Source: Natrialba magadii ATCC 43099 (GTDB lineage Archaea > Halobacteriota > Halobacteria > Halobacteriales > Natrialbaceae). From it: a stretch of DNA of 64,000 nt. The translations under genes and the position numbers were made by a program. Below the pieces are notes generated by a model. It ran no database searches. It was not told where the DNA came from and was given only the letters and a program-made list of their open reading frames with translations. The DNA lies in contig NC_013922.1 in assembly GCF_000025625.1 (NCBI RefSeq), forward strand, positions 3,038,001 through 3,102,000. Direction: 5' to 3'. Positions 17,160 through 25,689 of this stretch are shown here, in pieces; the first letter of the stretch is position 1, and every line of letters starts with the position of its first letter.

Positions 17160-17999
17160 TTAGCTCAGATCTGCGGATTTGAATCGCACGTATCCAATGG
17201 CGAGCGGTGCGACGATCCACGCACAGAGGACGACGGGTGCAAACTCCGGTTGGACGTAGAACGGCGCGTCGGCTGGCGGGAGACTACCCGCCGCGATGTC
17301 AACGTCAATCGTCCGTGTGATCTGAAAGAGCGCTTCGCTGGGGAGGAGTTGCGAAACAAAACGGTACAGCATGGGCGCTTCGGCGAAGCCGAGTACGTCT
17401 ACGTGGAGCCGCCGTACCAGATACCCAGCCGAGACGAACAGTGTGAACACGTTGAGCGTGACGTACACGCCGAAGCCGACGGCCGCTGCACGGGCCTTAC
17501 TGGCGACCGACGCAGAGATACCGATCGCGATGGCGACGTAGATGACAGCGTAGAGTGCCATCACACCCATTGCGACGAGATACGTTCCAACCGGGAAAAC
17601 CGGATACAGCGCAAGCAGCGAGACAGCGACGACGAGCGAGGCACAGGCGACGCCGAGTACGATCACCGCACTTCGGCTCACGAACTTACCCACGACGACA
17701 TCCCGGCGCGTGTTCGGCAACCCGAGCAGGAACGCGATACTGCCGGTCTCTCGCTCGCCGGCGATGGCAAGGTAGGCGACGACCAGCGCGACGACGGGAA
17801 TCAGGAGCGAGCCAATCGTAGCGACGCCGGCCAGAACCGAAACGACACCCTCGCGGGCAGTGTCGTGAAACCGTACCTGGCTTCTCTGTATGAACATGAA
17901 GAATCCGACAAACCCGACGTAGATGGCAACGGCAAGCCAGACGATTTTCGAGCGACGGGCGTCCAGAAAGTCCTTCCAAGCAACGTCGAGCGCACTCAT
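17160..17999 (-). CDS. ABC transporter permease (ABC-2 type)
   Basis: A 279-residue protein with six membrane helices. An N-terminal helix after WKDFLDARRSKIVW and a conserved cytoplasmic GERETGSIAFLLGLPNTRRDVVVGKF stretch (about residues 83-108) mark ABC-2/NosY-type permeases. Its ATG overlaps the stop of the ATP-binding gene by 4 bp, so the two form a coupled exporter pair. Haloarchaea carry many such pairs next to each other; the substrate cannot be read from the sequence. Confidence 0.9.
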   Translation of the reverse strand: MSALDVAWKDFLDARRSKIVWLAVAIYVGFVGFFMFIQRSQVRFHDTAREGVVSVLAGVATIGSLLIPVVALVVAYLAIAGERETGSIAFLLGLPNTRRDVVVGKFVSRSAVIVLGVACASLVVAVSLLALYPVFPVGTYLVAMGVMALYAVIYVAIAIGISASVASKARAAAVGFGVYVTLNVFTLFVSAGYLVRRLHVDVLGFAEAPMLYRFVSQLLPSEALFQITRTIDVDIAAGSLPPADAPFYVQPEFAPVVLCAWIVAPLAIGYVRFKSADLS

Positions 18000-19117
18000 A
18001 CGGACACCTCCGTGGACGACTGACGACCATCGCCAGTTCCGTCGTCGTCAGTAGCGTCACTACTCCCACTACTTTCGCCACTACCGCCACCGCTGCCACT
18101 ACCACCACTACCGCCACCGCTACCACTACCACCACTACCGCCACCGCTGCCACTACCACCACCGCCACCGTCGCCACCACTACCGACATCACCACTACCA
18201 CCCCCGTCAGGCACATCTCCCGTATACTGATTGAATAACTCCTCCATCGAAGCCGGTTCAGAGACAATGTCCACAACCGACGCTCGCTCGTCGACGTGCC
18301 TCACCACGTCCACCTTCGCAGCCGCGTCGTGGCAGTCGACGCGAAGTTCCGCTCCCTCGAGTGCAACCGCCTCGACGACGGGCAGTTGGGAGAGTCGGGC
18401 GGTGATCGACTCCGGCACCGACTCGAGTGCCAGGCGAATTCGAGACGAGTGCTCAAGGTCGTCGCGGAGGGTCTCGATGTCGTCGAGCGCGACCAGCCGT
18501 CCCCCGGACATGATGGCGACGCGGTCGCAGACGGCTTCGACCTCGGAGAGGACGTGACTCGAGAAGAAGACGGTCGTCCCGCCGGCGGCGAGGTCCTGAA
18601 TCGTCGCCCGCAGTTCTTGAACGCCGGTCGGATCGAGACCGGACGACGGCTCGTCGAGTACGAGGAGATCCGGGTCGCCGACGAGCGCCATCCCGAAGGC
18701 GAGTCGCTGGCACATGCCCTTCGAGAAGCCGCCGGCACGGCGATCCGCTGCGTCGGCAATGCCGACCCGTTCGAGGATAGTGTCGGGATCGTCGACTGCG
18801 TCTTTCGTTCGGATGACCCACTCGAGATGCTCGCGAGCGGTCAGTCTGTCGTAGAGGCTGTAGCCGTCGGGGAGGATACCGATTCGTTTGCGAGTCGGCG
18901 CGAACTCGCCGCTGACGTCCTGGCCGAGCACCGTTGCGCTGCCGGCGGTCGGCGAAACGTAGCCGAGGAGGATGTTGATCGTCGTCGACTTTCCGGCTCC
19001 GTTGGGGCCGAGAAAGCCGAATATCTCGCCCTCGTCGACGCTGAAGGAGAGGTCGTCGACGGCGAGGACGCCGCCTGGATACGCCTTTCGCAACCCGGAG
19101 ACTTCGATGGGGACCAT
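17996..19117 (-). CDS. ABC transporter ATP-binding protein with Gly/Ser tail
   Basis: From the ATG at 19117 the protein has 373 residues: Walker A GPNGAGKST (about residues 37-45), signature FSKGMCQRL (about 135), Walker B LLVLDEPSSGLDP and the SSHVLSEVEAVCD switch region. The upstream frame to 19192 is rejected because it crosses the TATA box at 19142-19153. The last 70 or so residues are a Gly/Ser repeat tail (DNA about 18045-18200) followed by an acidic end, which ABC ATPases of this class normally lack. The permease gene is coupled downstream by a 4-bp overlap. Confidence 0.93.
   Translation of the reverse strand: MVPIEVSGLRKAYPGGVLAVDDLSFSVDEGEIFGFLGPNGAGKSTTINILLGYVSPTAGSATVLGQDVSGEFAPTRKRIGILPDGYSLYDRLTAREHLEWVIRTKDAVDDPDTILERVGIADAADRRAGGFSKGMCQRLAFGMALVGDPDLLVLDEPSSGLDPTGVQELRATIQDLAAGGTTVFFSSHVLSEVEAVCDRVAIMSGGRLVALDDIETLRDDLEHSSRIRLALESVPESITARLSQLPVVEAVALEGAELRVDCHDAAAKVDVVRHVDERASVVDIVSEPASMEELFNQYTGDVPDGGGSGDVGSGGDGGGGGSGSGGGSGGSGSGGGSGGSGSGGGSGESSGSSDATDDDGTGDGRQSSTEVSV
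18045..18200 (-). repeat. GGTAGTGGC-type repeats encoding a Gly/Ser tail
   Basis: Degenerate tandem units of GGT, AGT and GGC with 15-24 bp higher-order periodicity encode the Gly/Ser C-terminal tail of the ABC ATPase. All units are in frame. Confidence 0.9.
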
Positions 19118-19141
19118 ACTGGTGCTCGCCGCTATAGTGAC

Positions 19142-19153
19142 AATATATTTTCT
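19142..19153 (-). promoter_or_regulatory. TATA box of the ABC transporter operon
   Basis: The minus strand reads AGAAAATATATTG, about 30 bp before the ATG at 19117. It is the strongest AT-rich element in the neighbourhood and supports that start. Confidence 0.65.
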
Positions 19154-19225
19154 AATGTGTCTGAAAGAAAGGAGTATGGAACGGCGACCCACCGGGTCAG
19201 CACGTCAGCACGCAATGTATTGGAG

Positions 19226-20407
19226 CTACTCGGACTCGAGTAGCCGCGAGACCACGGACGACTCGTCGGATCCGAGTGCCGACCGGACAAGCAGGTGACC
19301 GCCGAGTTCGGCGAGGCTGATGACGTCGTCGGCACCGGCGCGCTCGAGTTTCGCCGTGTTCTCGCGGTCGGTTGCGGCGGTGACGATGCGAACGTCTGGC
19401 CGGAGTTCGCGGGCGGTGAGAATCGCCATCGCGTCTTCGGCGTCGTTGTTCGTCGTGACGACCACGGTGCGTGCACTCTCGATTTTCGCCCGCCGAAGCG
19501 GTCCTTCGTCGCTCGGGTCCCCCGAGAGAACGCGGATATCACGCTCTGACAGCTCGCTCGCAGCCGTTTCGTCTCTGGTGACGACCAGGAACTGTTCGTC
19601 CGTGTCGGCGAGTTCGTTGACGATCGGTTCAGTCAGGTCCCCGTAGCCGAGGACGAGCACGTGGTTCTCGAGGAGTTCGAGTTCTGAGTCGGTCATAATT
19701 CCGAGTGTTTTTGAAATCCGAGCCTGAATCGCGGGACCAACGAGCGCACCGATGGCGATACCGAAGCTAGCGACGCCAAGGACGACGACGGACATGGTAA
19801 ACAGCTGTGCGATTTCGGTCGTTGGGCCAATGTCGCCGTAGCCGACAGTGCTCGACGTAATCAGGGTGAAGTAGAAGGCGTCGAGCAGGTGCTCGACGCC
19901 GTCGAAGTCCTCGCGGAGCGCGTACGCGCCAAAGGTGCCGTAGGCCTGCACGCCGACGAGCGCGCCGCCTGCAGCGAGTTGCGTCGTCGTCAGCGAGAGC
20001 GAGCGGTCGAACCGCCGACGCGTCAACAATAGCGTCGGCATCGAGACGAGCGAGAGCACGACGAGCGGGAGCGAGTACGGACTCGCCTGGAGAAGTCCCT
20101 GCACAGCAGTTAGCGGCAAGAGCAGCAGTGTTGCCCACCAGCCAGCTCGCAACCCGCGTCTGAGTGCAAGTACACTCCCAAGCATGAGAAACCCGGTGAG
20201 TGCACCGGTGAAGCCGACCGCATCCTGCACAGCGACGGGCACGTGGGGCGCGAGCGGGCCGAAGTCGGCAGCCGCCTGGTCGATCCTGAGGATACCGGTC
20301 GCAACCGACAGCAGTGCGACGACCAGCACGAGGGCGACGGCTGCACGTGTCGTCACGATCCAGCGCCAGTTCTCCGGCAGTCGTTCGGTCACCCAGTCGC
20401 CGACCAT
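19226..20407 (-). CDS. Potassium channel protein with TrkA-N (RCK) domain
   Basis: A 393-residue protein from the ATG at 20407 (an in-frame GTG lies at 20416). Several N-terminal helices are followed by a pore with the K+ selectivity filter TVGYGD (STVGYGDIGPTTE), an inner helix and a C-terminal Rossmann-like TrkA-N domain starting at VLVLGYGDLTEPIVNEL, with GDPSDEGPLRRAKI and TTNNDAEDAMAILTARE stretches. This is the layout of ligand-gated RCK-regulated K+ channels, here with extra N-terminal membrane helices in place of the usual single outer helix. Expected role: K+ flux in a salt-in halophile. Confidence 0.92.
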   Translation of the reverse strand: MVGDWVTERLPENWRWIVTTRAAVALVLVVALLSVATGILRIDQAAADFGPLAPHVPVAVQDAVGFTGALTGFLMLGSVLALRRGLRAGWWATLLLLPLTAVQGLLQASPYSLPLVVLSLVSMPTLLLTRRRFDRSLSLTTTQLAAGGALVGVQAYGTFGAYALREDFDGVEHLLDAFYFTLITSSTVGYGDIGPTTEIAQLFTMSVVVLGVASFGIAIGALVGPAIQARISKTLGIMTDSELELLENHVLVLGYGDLTEPIVNELADTDEQFLVVTRDETAASELSERDIRVLSGDPSDEGPLRRAKIESARTVVVTTNNDAEDAMAILTARELRPDVRIVTAATDRENTAKLERAGADDVISLAELGGHLLVRSALGSDESSVVSRLLESE

Positions 20408-20478
20408 TCTATACACACCGTTCCAGCCTGGGTGGAGTTAAGCGTCTCCGTCCGTCACGGCCCGTCGGGCAACTGTTG

Positions 20479-20516
20479 TACAACTGAACACGCCGACCAA
20501 CTGAACACGCCGAGCA
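20479..20516. repeat. Short direct repeat between divergent genes
   Basis: The 15-bp string AACTGAACACGCCGA occurs twice with a 3-bp gap in the control region between the K+ channel gene and the SAMP-like gene. Confidence 0.7.
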
Positions 20517-20599
20517 ACAGGTCACCTCGACCAACAGGGCAGCGCTACTGCACACCACAGAGCGGTAGCTACTTGCCTCCGGCACCGATATCGCCACCT

Positions 20600-20884
20600 A
20601 TGCCAACGGAGTGGAAACTGTTCGCAGACCTCGCCGAACACGCCGGGGACAAACACGTCACCGTAGATGCATCGGCCGGCGACACCGTCGACGACGCACT
20701 CTCCGACCTCGTCGACGACCGCCCCGCCATCGCAGACCGTGTGCTCACGGACGACGGCGACCTACGGTCGCAGATCAACGTCCTGCGAAACGGGACGAAC
20801 GTGCTCGTCGAAGAGGATGGACTCGAGACGGAACTCGAGGAGGGCGACGAACTTGCGTTATTCCCGCCGGTCAGTGGTGGGTGA
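20600..20884 (+). CDS. Ubiquitin-like small modifier protein (SAMP1/MoaD family)
   Basis: A 94-residue beta-grasp protein. It starts MPTEWKLFADLAEHAG, matching archaeal MoaD/SAMP1 proteins, and ends in the diagnostic FPPVSGG with the C-terminal diglycine needed for adenylation by an E1-like UbaA enzyme. In haloarchaea such proteins act in protein conjugation (sampylation), molybdopterin synthesis or both; sequence alone does not decide. It is monocistronic and convergent with the GNAT gene. Confidence 0.92.
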   Translation: MPTEWKLFADLAEHAGDKHVTVDASAGDTVDDALSDLVDDRPAIADRVLTDDGDLRSQINVLRNGTNVLVEEDGLETELEEGDELALFPPVSGG

Positions 20885-20911
20885 GGACGGTGAGCGAGGA
20901 GCGGAGAGCAA

Positions 20912-21865
20912 TTAGAGCGCGCCGCTGAGAACGAAGTCCGGCTCCTCGGAAATCGTCGCACCCGCGTAGGAGGCGTCGCTGACGACAGCGGCCGTCTCCG
21001 GGATCAGTACTCGCGTCCGATCAGCGCCGAGAGCGGCGGCGTCGCGGCTGATGGCCGCGAACAGCGATCGAGTTGCGTCAACGTCCTCCCAGGCACCGAC
21101 GCCGTACTCGGCCCAGGTTTCGGACTCGCCGTCGTCGTTCTCGCGCTCGTAGGTTCGGAGGCGATAGGAGGCACCGACATATCGACCGTCGCGTTCGACG
21201 GCGAAGACCTCGGTCTCGTCGTCTGCGTCGATTGCGCCGTTCCCCCCGTTCCCACCGCCTGAATCGGACGCGAAGTCCAGAAAGTCCTGTCGTGTGAGTT
21301 CGCGCATGGACCACGTCTCCTCCGGCGCGTAGCCGAGTCCGTTCAGGTGCTCGCGGGCGTCGCTGTGGGTCCAGTAGCGCCACGCGGCAGCGGGGTCGTT
21401 CGTGACGGTGTCCGGGCCGGAGGCGCCAGAATCCGGTTTCGGATGCGCAAACCGGAACTCGGTCGCTGGTTCGAGGCCGCTCTTTCGTGCCGCACCGAGC
21501 GACGCAGCGTTCCACGAGAAGATCATCACGCGACCGACGCTCGCGCCCTGCTCGCGCGCCCACTTGAAACAGGCGTCGTTGAGCCGGCCGCTCAGGCCCT
21601 GGCGCTGGTAGTCGGGATTGACCCGCATTCCTTGAAACCAGGCCTCGTCGGGCGAAACCATCACGGCCTGAACGATCCCCGCGACGTCGTCGCCGGCGTC
21701 GGCAAGGAACGTCTTCTTGTGATCGTCGCCATCGTCCTCGAGCCAGTCGTGGTAGACCTTCGGGATGTAGTCGCCGCCGCGGTCCGTCCAGATCTTGTCG
21801 GTGAAGGCCTTGACGCCCTCGTAATCGTCGTGCGTCGCTCGCCGGATGTGAATTCCTACCGACAT
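20912..21865 (-). CDS. GNAT family N-acetyltransferase
   Basis: A 317-residue protein. The N-terminal GNAT fold (about residues 5-155) carries the acetyl-CoA loop pattern VNPDYQRQGLSGRLNDACFKWA and the SLGAARKSGLEP helix typical of the last part of the fold. The C-terminal half looks like a second, diverged GNAT-like domain with no clear CoA loop. The ATG at 21865 lies only 5 bp after the gatD stop, so the two are probably co-transcribed; the open frame further upstream overlaps gatD and is rejected. Substrate unknown. Confidence 0.85.
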   Translation of the reverse strand: MSVGIHIRRATHDDYEGVKAFTDKIWTDRGGDYIPKVYHDWLEDDGDDHKKTFLADAGDDVAGIVQAVMVSPDEAWFQGMRVNPDYQRQGLSGRLNDACFKWAREQGASVGRVMIFSWNAASLGAARKSGLEPATEFRFAHPKPDSGASGPDTVTNDPAAAWRYWTHSDAREHLNGLGYAPEETWSMRELTRQDFLDFASDSGGGNGGNGAIDADDETEVFAVERDGRYVGASYRLRTYERENDDGESETWAEYGVGAWEDVDATRSLFAAISRDAAALGADRTRVLIPETAAVVSDASYAGATISEEPDFVLSGAL

Positions 21866-21870
21866 CCCGA

Positions 21871-23154
21871 TCACTCCCAGGGAACCGACCGTTCCTGCAG
21901 TTCGCCGGCAATCGAGGTCTGCATCGTCTCTGCGACCGACTCCTCGTTTGCGAGGGCCCACATCAGCTTGACTTTGGCCGTCCCTGGGAGGGTGTCGCCA
22001 GCCTCGATGACACCGGCGTCGAGGAGGTCACGACCCGTATCGTAGACTCTGTCACAGACTCGTCCCTCGAGACACTGGCTGGTCATCACGACAGTCGTGC
22101 CGTCTGCGACCAGTTCCTCGATTCGCGGGATCAGGTCCGTATGGACGTGTCCGAGTCCAGTTCCTTCGATGACCAGCCCGTCGGCACCCTCGACTACGTC
22201 GAGGAAAGCCGGGTCCATTCCCGGTGTGAACTTCAGCAGTTCCACGTCGGACTCGAGTGCGTCCGAACGCTCGAGGTCGACCTCGCCGCGTTGCTGGTAG
22301 TCCCGGCGGAAGCTGACGGTTTCATTGTGGTAGTCGACGGTGCCGAGCGGTTGCGCACCGACGGTTTCGAAGGCGTCGCGGCGGGAGGTGTGGTTCTTTC
22401 GGACGCGAGTGCCGCGGTGGAGTGCACAGACGTCGTCCGACTCGGAGGCGTGCATACAGACGAGGACCTCCGCGCAGTCACTCTTTGCGGCTTCGACGGC
22501 CGAGACGGCATTCATCACGTTGTCCGAGGAGGGACGGTCGGCCGAGCGCTGGCTGCCAGTGAAGACGATCGGAACCGGTGTCTCGAGCATGAAGGAGAGC
22601 GCCGACGCGGAGTACTGCATCGTGTCGGTGCCGTGCATGACGACGACGCCATCCGCGCCGTTCTCGATTTCCTCGTGAACCGCCTGAGCGAGGTCCTGCC
22701 AGATCGGCGGTTCCATGTTCTCAGAGAGGATATTGGCGACGACGCGCCCGCGATAGTTTGCGCGGCCAGCCAGGTCGGGAACGGCGCGAAGCACGTCCTC
22801 AGCGTCGAACTGGGCGGTCACCGCGCCAGTCCGGTAGTCGACCGTCGAGGCGATGGTACCGCCGGTCGAGATGAGCGAAATGGTCGGGAGGTCGTCGTCG
22901 AACTCGACTGCAGAGTCTACGTCAGTGTCGTCAGTCGTGGTCTCGTCGTCACTGTCACCGTCGCCGTCGCCGTTACTATCGATCTCGTAAACAGCTTCTT
23001 CGAGAACGGAAACGTCAGCGCCGTCCCGGGAAACACCGACGTTGTAGCCGCCTTCGAGTTTCACCACAAACTGCTCGTCCGTGCTGGAGGGGAGCAACAC
23101 GCCTTCGTACGTGCGATCCGCGCGGTCGACGCGAACGCGATCGCCTGGATTCAT
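21871..23154 (-). CDS. gatD: Glu-tRNA(Gln) amidotransferase subunit D
   Basis: A 427-residue protein. An SH3-like N-terminal domain (MNPGDRVRVDRADRTYEGVL...) is joined by an acidic linker (about residues 60-88) to an L-asparaginase-like domain. That domain carries the first catalytic Thr in STGGTIAS (about residues 96-103) and the second motif VMHGTDTMQYSASAL. The extra N-terminal domain separates archaeal GatD from plain asparaginase. GatD releases ammonia for conversion of Glu-tRNA(Gln) to Gln-tRNA(Gln) by GatDE. Its partner gatE is not in this window. The GNAT gene follows after 5 bp. Confidence 0.95.
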   Translation of the reverse strand: MNPGDRVRVDRADRTYEGVLLPSSTDEQFVVKLEGGYNVGVSRDGADVSVLEEAVYEIDSNGDGDGDSDDETTTDDTDVDSAVEFDDDLPTISLISTGGTIASTVDYRTGAVTAQFDAEDVLRAVPDLAGRANYRGRVVANILSENMEPPIWQDLAQAVHEEIENGADGVVVMHGTDTMQYSASALSFMLETPVPIVFTGSQRSADRPSSDNVMNAVSAVEAAKSDCAEVLVCMHASESDDVCALHRGTRVRKNHTSRRDAFETVGAQPLGTVDYHNETVSFRRDYQQRGEVDLERSDALESDVELLKFTPGMDPAFLDVVEGADGLVIEGTGLGHVHTDLIPRIEELVADGTTVVMTSQCLEGRVCDRVYDTGRDLLDAGVIEAGDTLPGTAKVKLMWALANEESVAETMQTSIAGELQERSVPWE

Positions 23155-23235
23155 GCGACACCGTTGCGCGTCGGCGGACTTGAAGGCACGCTTTCGGGTC
23201 GAGCGACCTGCGACAGAACACGACACGGGCGAGTG

Positions 23236-23457
23236 CTAGCCGACAATACCGATCACGACCAACCCCAGCCCCGAAAGCACCAACACACCCGCGATCATCG
23301 CCGTCAGCAACCGAACCGTCGCCATCGCATCCTCTGACAACTCGAGTCGGGGGTACAAGTGACGACTGGCAGAGAGCGCCCCTACCCCGATCGCGATGGC
23401 GATGATTCCGAAGGCGACCAGATCGACGTTCACACACCTCTCTACCAGCCCGTTCAT
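23236..23457 (-). CDS. Small two-helix membrane protein
   Basis: A 73-residue protein with two hydrophobic helices (about 12-30 and 47-72) separated by a short polar segment. No motif is recognised. A later in-frame GTG could also serve as start. It lies on the same strand as gatD but 81 bp upstream of it, so co-transcription with gatD is possible. Confidence 0.6.
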   Translation of the reverse strand: MNGLVERCVNVDLVAFGIIAIAIGVGALSASRHLYPRLELSEDAMATVRLLTAMIAGVLVLSGLGLVVIGIVG

Positions 23458-23501
23458 GATAAACGTCGTCCGTGTCGATGAGGACGGTCACGGCTGGAAA
23501 C

Positions 23502-23586
23502 TGAACTCACACTCACACTCAAAATCGAACTCGACCTCGAATTCAAATTCGAACGTAAACCCGAACTCAAACCCGAACTCAAACTC
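23502..23586. repeat. Intergenic hexanucleotide-like array (AACTCA/AATTCG units)
   Basis: About 14 degenerate 6-bp units (ctcaca, tcgaac, tcaaat, ccgaac) lie between two divergent genes. The plus frame would read Ser-Asn repeats and the minus frame Phe-Glu repeats, but neither frame belongs to a convincing gene. Confidence 0.85.
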
Positions 23587-23700
23587 CGTCCTGCCTCTGG
23601 CAGACCTACTCGAGCATCCGGTCACGAAACGGAACATCCCGCTCACGGAAGGTGACAGTACAGGGAAAAGGCCATGGTGCCAGCCGCCCAGCGTTTGCGT

Positions 23701-24393
23701 ATGAACGACCGCTCGGATGAGGTGACCGAGCAGCGAGACGGTGATCCCCGCTCGACCGACGACCTCCTCTCGGAAACGGAGCAACTGCTTTCGGAGACTG
23801 GTGGTAGCGGTGGTACTGGCGGTACCGGTGGTGCTGCTGGTGCTGCTGGTGCTGCTAGTGCTGGTGATCCCGATGATCCCGGTAAGACAGCCACCACCGA
23901 CGCCACATCGAGCAACACCGCCGATCCGGGACTGGACGAATTTTCGGAGTTTGGCTCCAGTTCCAAGACAGAGCCCGAGCTCGAATCACGCGAACGGGCA
24001 GAGACTGGCTCAGGAGGCTCTCGCCTCGGTAACCTCACAGGCGGACGCTCGCTCGAGGAGTACTTCTCCCCCAAGGCGTTTCTCGCCCTCGTGCTAACCC
24101 TCGGCGCTGGCCTGTTCGCCGGCGGCGCAGTGATCCCCGTCGCCGGCCAGCTCGTCGGTATCTTCGCCGCAGCCTTCCTGATTGGCGTCATTATGTCGAA
24201 ACGGCGGTATATGGAGCTAACGGGCGCTGGAATCACCGCCGGGATGCTGACGACACTGGACCCGGTCTACTTCGCACTCGGCTCCGGCCTGACACTGCTC
24301 GGCATCGGTGCAGCGATCGGGTTCGTCGCCTCCGTCGCCGGCTACTACTTCGGTCGCGACCTTCGCGACGGATTGGTCCGAGACGTGCCGTAA
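23701..24393 (+). CDS. Membrane protein with Gly/Ala repeat linker (DUF456-like)
   Basis: A 230-residue protein. Residues 1-120 are hydrophilic with a GGSGGTGGTGGAAGAAGAA tract encoded by short repeats (about 23800-23860). The C-terminal 100 residues hold four helices with a GAGLFAGGAVIPVAGQLVGIFAAAF start and a GITAGMLTT middle, resembling the small Gly-rich helices of DUF456 proteins. The assignment is weak. It is followed after 46 bp by the MazG-like gene on the same strand. Confidence 0.7.
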   Translation: MNDRSDEVTEQRDGDPRSTDDLLSETEQLLSETGGSGGTGGTGGAAGAAGAASAGDPDDPGKTATTDATSSNTADPGLDEFSEFGSSSKTEPELESRERAETGSGGSRLGNLTGGRSLEEYFSPKAFLALVLTLGAGLFAGGAVIPVAGQLVGIFAAAFLIGVIMSKRRYMELTGAGITAGMLTTLDPVYFALGSGLTLLGIGAAIGFVASVAGYYFGRDLRDGLVRDVP

Positions 24394-24439
24394 GCCGCCA
24401 CTCACACACCCCTGCGTCAGATTTCAGAAATTACCACAC

Positions 24440-24754
24440 ATGTCACAGGAGTACGACAAACTCGTTCGAGACGACATTCCGGAGATAATCGCGGATAGTG
24501 GAGCGACGCCAGTCACACGAACCGCCAGTGACGCAGAGTACGAAGCCTACCTCTGCAAGAAACTGCGCGAAGAGGTCGAGGAGTACGTCACTGACCGGGA
24601 TGTAGACGAGTTGGCCGACGTACTCGAGGTGCTCCACGAAATACGGGCGTTCGAGGGAGTCTCCGAGCAGGAACTTCGTGATCGGAGAGAACAGAAGGCC
24701 GACGAACGAGGCCGGTTCGACAAACGACTTATTCTCGAGCGCGTGACGGACTGA
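24440..24754 (+). CDS. MazG-like nucleotide pyrophosphohydrolase
   Basis: A 104-residue all-alpha NTP pyrophosphohydrolase. It starts with YDKLVRDDIPEII and carries the metal-binding set KKLREEVEEY (EExxE) and DELADVLEVLHEI (ExxD). Proteins of this group hydrolyse NTPs or non-canonical nucleotides to NMP and pyrophosphate, often as house-cleaning enzymes. It is possibly co-transcribed with the membrane gene upstream and converges with the ArsR-type regulator. Confidence 0.88.
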   Translation: MSQEYDKLVRDDIPEIIADSGATPVTRTASDAEYEAYLCKKLREEVEEYVTDRDVDELADVLEVLHEIRAFEGVSEQELRDRREQKADERGRFDKRLILERVTD

Positions 24755-24783
24755 TCGAGCGCGTGGCAGAATAACCGGACGAA

Positions 24784-25443
24784 CTACCCGTTCGTCGTCA
24801 ACTCCCAGCCGCGCTCGGTCCGCTGAACGATTCCTTCGTCGGCCATCGACTCTAACAGCTCCGCGATAACCTCTCGCGGCGCGTCGAGTTCCCGACCCAG
24901 CTCACCCACCGACTTCGGTTCCGTCCGAATCGTCGCCAGCAAGTCGGCGTAGATTCGACTCTCCGGGCCAGCACCGACGCTTTCTGAAATTTGATCGAGC
25001 ACGTCGTACAGCTGGCTCTGCACCCAGCGCTGTGCCAGCGACAGTTCGTTCTCGAGTTGTTCCAGTTCGTCGAGTGCGCCAAGCAGTTCGTCGAGTTCGT
25101 CGAGTTCGTCACAGGCGATGTCGAGAGTGAGGTGGCGGCAAGTAGTGATATCGAAGCTGTTGTTGGTCGGATAGGCGCTCTTGCTGGCGAAGCCGTAGGG
25201 AGAGACCGTGACCTCGAGGCGGATGTTGCGGGCGATATGGAAGTACTTCCGGCGCTGGTCGTCGACGCGGCTCTCGATCAGACCGGCCTCCTCGAGTTTG
25301 CGGAGGTGTTCGATAACTGCCTTGGGACTGACGCCGATGTATTCAGAGATTTCAGTCACGTAACAGGGTTTGCGAGCGAGGAGGCGGAGGATACGCCTCC
25401 GGTTCTCGTTACCCAGTAGATCCAACAAAGCGGCAGAGTCCAT
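24784..25443 (-). CDS. ArsR-type winged-helix transcriptional regulator
   Basis: A 219-residue protein from the ATG at 25443. The N-terminal winged helix (about residues 1-75) has LLGNENRRRILRLLARKPCYVTEISEYIGVSPKAVIEHLRKLEEAGLI, a clear ArsR/HTH pattern. A central part with a Leu/Glu/Asp heptad-like stretch (DELDELDELLGALDELEQLENEL, about 115-137) looks like a dimerising coiled coil; a second small winged helix lies at about 160-219. The longer open frame to 25545 lacks support. Ligand and targets unknown. Confidence 0.88.
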   Translation of the reverse strand: MDSAALLDLLGNENRRRILRLLARKPCYVTEISEYIGVSPKAVIEHLRKLEEAGLIESRVDDQRRKYFHIARNIRLEVTVSPYGFASKSAYPTNNSFDITTCRHLTLDIACDELDELDELLGALDELEQLENELSLAQRWVQSQLYDVLDQISESVGAGPESRIYADLLATIRTEPKSVGELGRELDAPREVIAELLESMADEGIVQRTERGWELTTNG

Positions 25444-25689
25444 CGTGGGAGGATAAGGTATCACCGCGGAAAAGCGTGTCTGCTCGGTGGAGGAGGCGTG
25501 AACCACTGGCACAGGAACGGACCAGTACGAGATCCCGATCGGCAACGCAACCGGTGAGTTGACCAGCAGACGGGGAGGTGAATAGACGGGGCCGAGCCCC
25601 CGTATCTGCCCGCAGGAACCGGTTTGGCGCCCACCAAATTCGGATGTGGGTTTAACTTACCCCTTCCTCATGCTCTGATTACAGAGACG

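Noticed and set aside
22141-23337. 398-residue plus-strand frame
   Set aside because: It is antisense to gatD and has no recognisable domain.
25586-25603. Short hairpin as possible terminator
   Set aside because: The stem is only about six base pairs (ACGGGG/CCCCGT), has no T-run, and sits between two divergent starts where a terminator is not expected.
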